From NCBI GenBank assembly GCA_020635855.1, contig JACJYZ010000002.1, forward strand, positions 372,001 to 436,000: 64,000 bases of DNA, written 5' to 3'. Under the pieces are notes generated by a model. That model was not told the DNA's origin and searched no databases. It saw only the letters and a program-made list of their open reading frames with translations. Numbering within the stretch: position 1 is the first letter of the stretch; every line of letters starts with the position of its first letter. The DNA comes from Flavobacteriales bacterium (lineage in GTDB: Bacteria; Bacteroidota; Bacteroidia; JACJYZ01). The position numbers and the translations under genes were made by a program. Shown here in pieces: positions 15,863-23,253 of this stretch.

Positions 15863-17654
15863 GTTGGATCAGGTATGTCAAAGATCAATGATTGAAAGCA
15901 ATTCACAACCAGATGCTTTGGAATCATTAAAAGATGCTGTTGGATCAGGTATGTCAAAGATCAATGATTGAAAGCAATTCACAACGGATCGGAACAACAA
16001 CACCAACCCTGGCTAGTTGGATCAGGTATGTCAAAGATCAATGATTGAAAGCAATTCACAACCAATTGAGGTGACATCCACCGCACCTCCCGGTTGGATC
16101 AGGTATGTCAAAGATCAATGATTGAAAGCAATTCACAACTCGCCACGTTCACTTCACACCATGAACTCGTTGGATCAGGTATGTCAAAGATCAATGATTG
16201 AAAGCAATTCACAACTGTAATTCCCCGCCCCAAGATGTCGTGCAGTTGGATCAGGTATGTCAAAGATCAATGATTGAAAGCAATTCACAACCTGATGTCC
16301 ATCATCATTTGTGATGATCACGTTGGATCAGGTATGTCAAAGATCAATGATTGAAAGCAATTCACAACTTCTTCCAATGGCATATTTGCCGGGACCGCGT
16401 TGGATCAGGTATGTCAAAGATCAATGATTGAAAGCAATTCACAACTGATCAGGTCAATGTTTTTTTGCACGGCATGTTGGATCAGGTATGTCAAAGATCA
16501 ATGATTGAAAGCAATTCACAACTCATTGTCAATGATGATGGTATTCCGATCGGTTGGATCAGGTATGTCAAAGATCAATGATTGAAAGCAATTCACAACT
16601 GGTTACATCCGGTCGGGAAAACAGATCGGTTGGATCAGGTATGTCAAAGATCAATGATTGAAAGCAATTCACAACCAGGTGCTTTGGAATCATTAAAAGA
16701 TGCTGGTTGGATCAGGTATGTCAAAGATCAATGATTGAAAGCAATTCACAACAGGAATATCAAATGATAGTCCTGCAACAATGTTGGATCAGGTATGTCA
16801 AAGATCAATGATTGAAAGCAATTCACAACCTTCACCCGCCTTCATTCCCGCCAGCTTCTGTTGGATCAGGTATGTCAAAGATCAATGATTGAAAGCAATT
16901 CACAACATCTTCAGCAACCATCTTTTGTGCAAGCCGTTGGATCAGGTATGTCAAAGATCAATGATTGAAAGCAATTCACAACTAGCGCTGGTATTACCAT
17001 CGGCATCTATCTGTTGGATCAGGTATGTCAAAGATCAATGATTGAAAGCAATTCACAACCGGTTACACAAAGAAAGAGACGAACAACGAGTTGGATCAGG
17101 TATGTCAAAGATCAATGATTGAAAGCAATTCACAACTAAATAACCGGGTTGCATCCTTAAGAAGTTGTTGGATCAGGTATGTCAAAGATCAATGATTGAA
17201 AGCAATTCACAACGCGAATTTGCGGGCCGCATTTTTCTTATTGGTTGGATCAGGTATGTCAAAGATCAATGATTGAAAGCAATTCACAACCAGGTAATTT
17301 ACCTCTACCTCCTTTACAAAGTTGGATCAGGTATGTCAAAGATCAATGATTGAAAGCAATTCACAACGTAAGAGTAACGACCGAAAATCCTTTCTGGGTT
17401 GGATCAGGTATGTCAAAGATCAATGATTGAAAGCAATTCACAACGGATTCATTTATTCCTTCCCAAATGGTAGGTTGGATCAGGTATGTCAAAGATCAAT
17501 GATTGAAAGCAATTCACAACCTCCCTTGTGATATATGAACTGATCTGATCGTTGGATCAGGTATGTCAAAGATCAATGATTGAAAGCAATTCACAACTTT
17601 ATTGCTTCGATCAGTTCTTTGGTGAGCGTTGGATCAGGTATGTCAAAGATCAAT
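15863..17654 (-). CRISPR. Type II-C CRISPR array, 24 repeats and 23 spacers
   Basis: Twenty-three identical 47-base repeats (plus strand starts GTTGGATCAGG and ends CAATTCACAAC) alternate with spacers of 29 or 30 bases, giving a period of 76-77. The 24th repeat (from 17628) keeps only its first 27 bases and then degenerates. The crRNA strand is minus: there the repeat starts GTTGTGAATTGCTTTC, which pairs with the tracrRNA anti-repeat. On that strand each repeat holds TTG, 19 bases, GATCTTTG, close to a Bacteroidota promoter. Spacer 1 (15910-15938) and spacer 11 (16676-16705) are nearly the same. The intrinsic terminator at 15757-15791 lies at the transcriptional 3' end. Confidence 0.99.
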
Positions 17655-17747
17655 ACCCATCGAAAGGAAAATACATTTCATTTCAGCGGAACTGCAAGCT
17701 ATAAGATATACAGACGAAGGTACAACCTTCGCCTAACACTCAGGCAA

Positions 17748-17885
17748 CTAGTCGTAAGTCTTTAGTCGTTAGTAGCAAGTCCAAAGATAGCCAGATGCCA
17801 TTGATACGACCGGCAACAGCATACAGCAACAGCCAACAAAAAGAGTTCACTTGCTGCGATCATCTATCGTCTAAAATCTCACTTA
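17748..17885. repeat. Dispersed repeat copies right of the array
   Basis: TAGTCGTAAGTCTTTAGTCG (from 17748) belongs to the AGTC family; GCCAGATGCCATTGATACGA (from 17790) belongs to the family seen left of the CRISPR locus at 9001 and 9175; TATCGTCTAAAATCTCAC (from 17860) is another AGTC variant. A small hairpin CGAAGG/CCTTCG lies at 17715-17731. I see no gene in 17655-17986. Confidence 0.65.
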
Positions 17886-17986
17886 TGCTATTTAATGTCT
17901 TCCTTACCTTTACCGCTATGGGAGCACGCTATCGCATGCAGAAGTGAAGCAAAGGGAGGGTGAGATGGCACACACTGGCCAGTGCT

Positions 17987-18682
17987 TCATTTTATGTTCT
18001 CCAATGCCTGCTTGTCAGGAATGCCAATGGACTTTCCGTCCAGGTTGATGATGCCTTTCTTGTTGAATTCACTTAGGGTGCGCACCACAGACTCGTAGGT
18101 AGTGCCGCTCAAATTGGCGATGTCTTTTCTGGAAAGGGTATAGGTAAGTTGTTTTGAACTCCTTTCAATGCCGAACTTTTCATAGTTAAGTAAGATGGCC
18201 CGCGCGATGCGTTTCTTCACGCTGGTGTTGTACATTTCCCTGGAGTTTGCTTCCGAATGATGCAACTCTTCGGCAAAAAAGTTCATGAGATAAAAACAAA
18301 GCCCGTTATTGGCTTTTAATAATTTGTTGAATATCTCGTCAGGAATGAAGGTAACCGTGGTGTGGGTCAAAGCTGTTGCGGATACAGGATATTTGTGGTT
18401 TCCACCCAATCCACGGTGACCAAGGATTTCTCCATCGGTGGCCAGCCGCAGGAGTTGTTCTTTGCCTTTCCCGTAAGAAGCTATTACTTTAACTTTGCCT
18501 GTATCGATAACATACATGCCATTCACTTGTTGTCCTTCCTTGAATATCTTTTCTCCTTTCTGGAATTCAAAAGTTTTCTTGTACAATTCTATAAGCGGGT
18601 ACCATTCGGGTCCGCAATGCTGATACAGGAAGGATTGGTTGTTCCCTGCCAATGTTTTCTGGGTTGATTTGGTCTTTTTCAT
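17987..18682 (-). CDS. Crp/Fnr-family transcription regulator
   Basis: I place the start at the ATG at 18682 (MKKTKSTQK), because the longer reading adds only a hydrophobic, unrelated stretch. The 231-residue protein has a cyclic-nucleotide-binding-type beta-roll (FQKGEKIFKEGQQVNGMYVI, DTGKVKVIASYGKGKEQLLR, GEILGHRGL), a long dimerisation helix and a C-terminal winged helix (LSRKDIANLSGTTYESVVRT). No N-terminal Cys cluster is seen, so it is not an oxygen-sensing Fnr with an Fe-S centre. The ligand is unknown. It is the first gene right of the CRISPR array and points toward it; regulation of the array by this protein is possible but not shown. Confidence 0.93.
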   Translation of the reverse strand: MKKTKSTQKTLAGNNQSFLYQHCGPEWYPLIELYKKTFEFQKGEKIFKEGQQVNGMYVIDTGKVKVIASYGKGKEQLLRLATDGEILGHRGLGGNHKYPVSATALTHTTVTFIPDEIFNKLLKANNGLCFYLMNFFAEELHHSEANSREMYNTSVKKRIARAILLNYEKFGIERSSKQLTYTLSRKDIANLSGTTYESVVRTLSEFNKKGIINLDGKSIGIPDKQALENIK

Positions 18683-18782
18683 AATCCTGTATGAAAGGAA
18701 ATGCAGGTTAAAAGTTATGCAAATGTTCCGGGTTAGGAGTGAAAAAAACAAAGATTCCCCGGGATTTTTGTATCCATGAGCC

Positions 18783-18850
18783 CTTTCTATCGTCTAAAGT
18801 CTAACGTCTCACGTCTATCGTCTAAAGTCTCACATCTGATGTCCAAAGTC
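18783..18850. repeat. AGTC-type repeat island before the membrane-protein gene
   Basis: Repeated TATCGTCTAAAGTCT and ACGTCTCACGTCT words follow each other. It is the reverse-complement form of the AAAGACT/ACGACTA family seen elsewhere in the window. Confidence 0.7.
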
Positions 18851-18870
18851 TTCCCTACCTTTATCACAAC

Positions 18871-19542
18871 ATGACACCATTCCCGGCATACATCGCCCTG
18901 ATTTTCGGGATCACCACCCTGGTAACCGTATGCTGGTTTTTCCTGGCATCCCGGTCCAAAACGTTCCTGTTGGTTGCGGTGTGCTGGACCCTCCTTCAGG
19001 CTGTTCTCGGGTATGCGGGTGTGTATGAAGATGCGATGACGATCCCGCCGCGGATCATGGTGTTGGGTGTGTTGCCGGCCATCCTCATGATCGTGGTGGC
19101 GTTCAACACGCGCAAGGGAAGGATGTTCATCGACGGGGTTTCGCTGAAAACGCTCACTGCCATGCACACCATCCGCATTGCCGTGGAGGTGGTGCTGGCG
19201 TTGCTGTATCACCAGGGTGCCGTCTCGCGCTACATGACGTTCGAAGGAACCAACTTTGACATCCTGTCCGGACTCACAGCCCTGCCCGTTGCCGTGCTGG
19301 CTTTCCGTGCACATAAGTTGAACAGGAAAATGCTGCTGGTGTGGAACGTGGTGTGCCTGCTGTTGCTGCTGAATGTGGTGATCACGGCCCTGTTTGCGGT
19401 ACCCACACCGTTCCAGCTGATTTCCATGAACCAGCCCAATGTGGCGGTGTTGTACTTTCCCTTCCACTTGCTGCCTACGGTAGTGGTGCCCCTGGTGTTG
19501 TTCGCACACCTGATTGTGATCAGGAAACTGCGGCGCATCTGA
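18871..19542 (+). CDS. Multi-pass membrane protein of unknown function
   Basis: The 223-residue protein is almost all hydrophobic helices (about seven segments, for example residues 5-25, 30-47, 63-80, 100-115, 128-142, 153-175 and 192-215) and ends with a basic RKLRRI. I recognise no catalytic motif or named family. It stands alone on the plus strand. A TACCTTTA element at 18856-18863 resembles a -7 box just in front of the ATG. Confidence 0.8.
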   Translation: MTPFPAYIALIFGITTLVTVCWFFLASRSKTFLLVAVCWTLLQAVLGYAGVYEDAMTIPPRIMVLGVLPAILMIVVAFNTRKGRMFIDGVSLKTLTAMHTIRIAVEVVLALLYHQGAVSRYMTFEGTNFDILSGLTALPVAVLAFRAHKLNRKMLLVWNVVCLLLLLNVVITALFAVPTPFQLISMNQPNVAVLYFPFHLLPTVVVPLVLFAHLIVIRKLRRI

Positions 19543-19556
19543 TCCTTCCCGGTTAA

Positions 19557-20144
19557 TCAGGATGCGTGTGGATGTTGCTGGCGCTTCGGAGCGAACAAGC
19601 GCCGGATCCTGAGTGTTGCAATATGAAAGATCAGGGTGATGGCCAGGAATTCCAGTAATTTCAGGAAAGAATAGAGGATGGAAACCAGCGGGTACGTCAG
19701 CGTTGACCAACTGCTTGGCAGGAAATCCCTGTGGAGGCTGGTTACCCATATCACGAAATATTCAAAGTAAAAAAGGGAGATCAGCCATGTGCTGATCAAG
19801 ATCCGGAAGACAGAAGAACGCCGCAAAAAACGGAACCACAGCAACTGGGTTAACAGGAACCAACTGGCACCCAAACCTCCGTACGCGAACCAATACGGGC
19901 CGGTGAGCCGGCTCACAAAAACGCGTCTTTCGGTTTCATATGCAGGGGCCAGCAAATAGTGGCAAACCACAAGGAACCATAGCAAGCCGGCTATGGACAC
20001 CACCCGGCAGGCGTCCCTGTCAAATGCAGCTTGCCATTCCTTTTGACGTAAATAACTTCTGGTTATGATATACAGCAGTGAATACAATCCGAAGCCCACC
20101 ACCAGGTCGGAATTCAGGAAAACTTTCACGAGGTAAGCAGCCAT
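19557..20144 (-). CDS. Membrane protein of unknown function, last gene of a four-gene operon
   Basis: The 195-residue protein has about five hydrophobic helices (near residues 8-28, 45-65, 84-105, 113-133 and 150-175), many aromatic residues and a basic tail (RIRRLFAPKRQQ). No family is recognised. It starts 18 bases after the stop of the secreted-protein gene upstream, so it probably shares its transcript with the genes at 20163-22352. It converges on the gene at 18871-19542. Confidence 0.75.
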   Translation of the reverse strand: MAAYLVKVFLNSDLVVGFGLYSLLYIITRSYLRQKEWQAAFDRDACRVVSIAGLLWFLVVCHYLLAPAYETERRVFVSRLTGPYWFAYGGLGASWFLLTQLLWFRFLRRSSVFRILISTWLISLFYFEYFVIWVTSLHRDFLPSSWSTLTYPLVSILYSFLKLLEFLAITLIFHIATLRIRRLFAPKRQQHPHAS

Positions 20145-20162
20145 CGTTCTTTGGCGATTGGG

Positions 20163-21017
20163 TCAGGCACTGATCTCCCAGACCAGAAATTTGCCGTTGA
20201 TGTTTTTCATCACAATTTCTTTGACACGATGTCCTTTCAGGATCTTGAACACCCACATGGGATCCTGTCCGAGTGCCACGCGCATGTCCATCGAGAACTG
20301 TTCCTGATCATTGATATCTACCTGATCGAGGCCGTTCATCAGTTCACGCACCGTTTTAAAAATACCGGATGCATCGGTGGAGCGTTCATGGCGTGCGGAC
20401 CGGGTGAAGAACAGGGTCTGGTTGTCTGTGTATATTTCAATGCCCGGCGCCAGCGCTTCCATCATGGTTTCGTTGTCGCCAGATGTGAGTGCGTGAAGGG
20501 TGTTTTCAAAAGATGGAAGATCGGGTACTTTGGTGTTTTCTTTCGGATAAACATTCATGATTTTGATGCTTGACAACCGACCGTCAAGATCAATCTCGAA
20601 AGAGAAATTTGTGTGTTCATACTCCCAGCGGTCTCCGTATTCGCCGGCGCTTTCCTTGCTGCCGGGGCGACCGGCGATGCGTTTCACTTCCGATGCAGGC
20701 ATGCCGAGTTTCAGTCCTTTGAATCCCGGATCCATTTCACTGTTGGTGCCGGTGAACTGGATGGACCAGATCACAGCGGTATCTTCCGGCGCATACTCAA
20801 AGATCATGTAGGCGGTGGAGTCAGGAGAAACAATGTGCGCCTGGTATTCATATCCGTCATCAAATTTGCCTTTTTCCAGGACGGCGCCGAATTCATTTTC
20901 CGATGTTTTCCTGAATTGGCCCAGCCTGAAGCCGTTCAACTCGTTCACGAATTCCTGCGCGTTCAACAGGGTACATGCACACAAAAGGGAGAGTAAAAAG
21001 ATTGATTTTTTAGTCAT
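20163..21017 (-). CDS. Secreted protein of unknown function
   Basis: The ATG at 21017 gives MTKKSIFLLSLLCACTLLNAQ, a clear signal peptide; the longer frame runs into the low-complexity end of the upstream gene and is not credible. The mature protein of about 264 residues has no motif I can name. It contains a short region (GLKLGMPASEVKRIAGRPGS) of the kind seen in SmpA/BamE-like or other small periplasmic domains, but the evidence is thin. It begins 25 bases after the Cys-rich protein gene and precedes a membrane-protein gene. Confidence 0.8.
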   Translation of the reverse strand: MTKKSIFLLSLLCACTLLNAQEFVNELNGFRLGQFRKTSENEFGAVLEKGKFDDGYEYQAHIVSPDSTAYMIFEYAPEDTAVIWSIQFTGTNSEMDPGFKGLKLGMPASEVKRIAGRPGSKESAGEYGDRWEYEHTNFSFEIDLDGRLSSIKIMNVYPKENTKVPDLPSFENTLHALTSGDNETMMEALAPGIEIYTDNQTLFFTRSARHERSTDASGIFKTVRELMNGLDQVDINDQEQFSMDMRVALGQDPMWVFKILKGHRVKEIVMKNINGKFLVWEISA

Positions 21018-21042
21018 GATCGTATCTGTTAATTGTAAAACA

Positions 21043-21855
21043 TCAGCTGCATCCGCCACACCCACTGCACCCGCCACATCCGCTACATCCACTACATCCA
21101 CTGTCACCACTGCACCCGCTGTCTCCGCCGCATCCGCTTCCATGACCGGAGTCATATGAGCTGTCGAAGGAACCGGAGTCAAAGTCGTACCAGTATCCGC
21201 ATCCGCTGCACCCGCTGTCGAAACCTTTTTGCTGTTGTTCGAATTCTTCCATCAGGTGCCGGTCGATCTGTTTCAGCAAATCAAAGTCGATGTTGGGTAT
21301 GAGAAAAATGTTGCCTTTGATTGTCAACAGCAGTTCCAACGCCTTTCTTTTGTCGTTGTGGATGAGGTTGGGGAGTTCTTTTTCCAGTTGATTCATGGCA
21401 CCATCGATCTGCTGTTTTGCTTTTGTGCCCGAAGCTGTCAGGCGTAGCCTACCGAGAAAGAAATGCGGGAGACCTCTTTTGAAGTGACCTTCCAGACCGG
21501 GTGATGTCAGAAGATGTTTATTAATGAATTTGAGCCGGTCACCGGCATTTTGCACGCCGATGGTCACCAGGTGCTTGAACAGGATGCGGATGGTTTTGCT
21601 TTTTATGTACGGTGCCAGGAAAACCATTTCGTGCGGCATGGCCTTGTATGATTCCAGGTTTTTTCCCGCAACGATGTACATGTTGGTCCGCTCTCTTTCC
21701 CTCGGATGGGCCTTGCTCTTGGCATAGGTGATGCGCAATACCCGCTTGAGCAGAAGGTCCATAAATGTAAACTTCAGGATGTCGCGCAAACCGGCATCGT
21801 CCTGTCGCTGGATCAGCAAGGTTTCGGCAGGGGTGAGGGTCGACAGCAATTCCAT
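21043..21855 (-). CDS. Protein with Cys/Gly/Ser-rich C-terminal tail
   Basis: The first about 210 of 270 residues form a helical soluble domain (LTPAETLLIQRQDDAGLRDI, then MDLLLKRVLRITYAK). The last about 58 residues are low-complexity, rich in Gly, Ser, Cys and Asp, with ten Cys mostly in SGC or GGC steps. The layout resembles the TIGR04222 group, in which a conserved domain precedes a Gly/Cys-rich tail and the gene often sits near a glycine-rich-domain-like gene; this is inference, and the transmembrane helices common there are absent. The tail could bind metal, form disulphides or be modified. Its ATG overlaps the upstream stop (TGATG), so the two proteins are likely made together. Confidence 0.8.
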   Translation of the reverse strand: MELLSTLTPAETLLIQRQDDAGLRDILKFTFMDLLLKRVLRITYAKSKAHPRERERTNMYIVAGKNLESYKAMPHEMVFLAPYIKSKTIRILFKHLVTIGVQNAGDRLKFINKHLLTSPGLEGHFKRGLPHFFLGRLRLTASGTKAKQQIDGAMNQLEKELPNLIHNDKRKALELLLTIKGNIFLIPNIDFDLLKQIDRHLMEEFEQQQKGFDSGCSGCGYWYDFDSGSFDSSYDSGHGSGCGGDSGCSGDSGCSGCSGCGGCSGCGGCS

Positions 21856-22352
21856 CAGTGCAACTTGAATGTGGGTTTGGGCAGCACCCAGTTCCGGTGT
21901 CGGTTCACCCGGGTGAAGTTCAATTCCCCGAAACGAATTTTGCTTGATGGCCAGATGTCCTCAGGGGCTTCGTCCTTAAAAACTTCCGCATAGCGCTTTT
22001 TGGTTTCGGCGTACCAATCGTTGTATTTGTCCTTTTCCGCCTGGCCTCCTTTGGTGGGACCGTGATGAATGTCGCGACCGAGAAGGTTTTTGCACATGTC
22101 AATCCAGTAGGAGCGGGTATAAATCAGGTGGAGATGCCAGGCCTGGTCTACCTGGTCGGAGGGGGTCAACGGGTGATCGGTGATGCAGAGCAGGAAGATG
22201 AATTTTTTATACTCTTCTGTGGTTCTGATGGCGTACTCGAGTGGCCATCCGTTCTCGCGTGCCAGGCGGTCGGTGAAGGTGAATTCGGATGTGTCGTCGT
22301 CGATCTCAAACGCGTGGATACGGGTCCAGAGTCGGGTTTGCTCTTCAGTCAT
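21855..22352 (-). CDS. Glycine-rich-domain-like (DUF1399-type) protein
   Basis: The 165-residue protein has the pattern of GRDP/DUF1399-like proteins: KKFIFLLCITDHPLTPSDQV followed by DQAWHLHLIYTRSYWIDMC, where the DxxWHLH block is the hallmark. Such proteins have no settled biochemical role in bacteria. It is the first gene of a minus-strand operon with the Cys-rich-tail protein, a secreted protein and a membrane protein. Start at the ATG at 22352. Upstream lies a pyrimidine-rich repeat tract on the plus strand. Confidence 0.75.
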   Translation of the reverse strand: MTEEQTRLWTRIHAFEIDDDTSEFTFTDRLARENGWPLEYAIRTTEEYKKFIFLLCITDHPLTPSDQVDQAWHLHLIYTRSYWIDMCKNLLGRDIHHGPTKGGQAEKDKYNDWYAETKKRYAEVFKDEAPEDIWPSSKIRFGELNFTRVNRHRNWVLPKPTFKLH

Positions 22353-22439
22353 CAGGGGTAATCAACTGGAATGTGAAGATATCTGTTTATGTGTTATATG
22401 CGTTCTCCTCTGGTATATCATTTGTGTTTTTGTCATCTG

Positions 22440-22637
22440 CTCCTTTCCTCCTTTACCCCTTTACCCCCTTACTTCTTTACTTCCTTACTTCTTTACTTCC
22501 TTACTTTTTTACTCCTTTACTTCTTTGCTCTTTTTCCATTTTCCCTTGCCCTTGCTCTTGCTCTTGCTCTTGCTCTTGCCCTTGCTCTTGCTCTTGCTCT
22601 TGCCCTTGCCCTTGCCCTTGCCCTTGCTCTTGCCCTT
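22440..22637. repeat. Pyrimidine-rich tract and CTTGCY hexanucleotide microsatellite
   Basis: 22440-22530 is a run of CCTTTACTTCTTTACTTCC-like words. 22544-22637 is about fifteen copies of CTTGCT/CTTGCC. On the minus strand it is a purine run that starts right at the stop of the DUF1801 gene; loss of that stop would add a Gly-Gln-Glu-Gln tail. Copy number may vary by slippage. Confidence 0.9.
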
Positions 22638-23001
22638 ATTCCCCATCCTTCATCTTCATCCATTCCCTGATCACCTGTTCCAGTGCCTTCTTTTTCTTTT
22701 CAATGTCCTTCATGTCGGTGAACATTGCCGAGCGTGCCACTTCTCCGTCGCCTTCCAGCAGGCCGGATTTGTCGGGGATGCTGGCCCCGTAATGGAACAT
22801 CAGGCTCACGTGCTTTTTGGCATTCATGAAGAAGGAAGCGATGTTGCCTTTGTAGACGAAGGTGGGCGAACTCCATTTCACATCTTCGGTGATGGCATCG
22901 CTCACGTTCAGGATGATCTCCCGCACCCGTTGAATTTCAGGTGTCAGCGGGTTGTTCTTTTTTGCGATGAGCTCGTCGACTTTTTTGTTGTAGGTAGGCA
23001 T
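22636..23001 (-). CDS. DUF1801 (YdhG-like) protein
   Basis: The start is taken at the ATG at 23001 (MPTYNKKVDELIAKK). The 121-residue protein matches the DUF1801/YdhG type: REIILNVSDAITEDVKWSSP, FVYKGNIASFF and VSLMFHYGASIPD. The fold is small and compact; function is unknown, and some members are linked to iron homeostasis only by similarity to frataxin-like folds. The stop lies in the first repeat of the hexanucleotide tract. No clear operon partner. Confidence 0.85.
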   Translation of the reverse strand: MPTYNKKVDELIAKKNNPLTPEIQRVREIILNVSDAITEDVKWSSPTFVYKGNIASFFMNAKKHVSLMFHYGASIPDKSGLLEGDGEVARSAMFTDMKDIEKKKKALEQVIREWMKMKDGE

Positions 23002-23164
23002 GGGTGTAGGGGTTGAATGTTGTGGCAATTTAATGCATCGAAATCATATCACCACCTTACGTCCGGTATACAACCGTGTTGTATATCATCCGGTCGTAGA
23101 AGCGTGTGGTGTTGGTTTTCAAGACATCTAAATATTTGACGTAAATGAACGCTTTCTGCACTCA

Positions 23165-23250
23165 TGTTCATTTTTTGTAATAAAATGGACAAATGGTTTG
23201 GAGGATTTAAAAAATGAACATATTTTTGATATATGTCCAAAAATGTCCAA
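23165..23250. promoter_or_regulatory. Inverted and direct repeats upstream of fic, likely operator
   Basis: TGTTCATTTTTT at 23165-23176 is the exact inverse of AAAAAATGAACA at 23209-23220. Then ATGTCCAA occurs twice, at 23233 and 23243, and ATGAACA recurs at the start codon. The Fic protein ends in a winged helix, so autoregulation through these sites is a reasonable inference. Confidence 0.5.
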
Positions 23251-23253
23251 TAA

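Noticed and set aside
16292..16321. Hairpin in spacer 6 (ATCATC/GATGAT) as a regulatory feature
   Set aside because: It is short and lies in foreign-derived spacer sequence; chance is the simplest reading.
22180..23016. 278-residue plus-strand frame with a long Leu/Pro run
   Set aside because: The run is the translated CTTGCY microsatellite, and the ends overlap two recognisable minus-strand genes.
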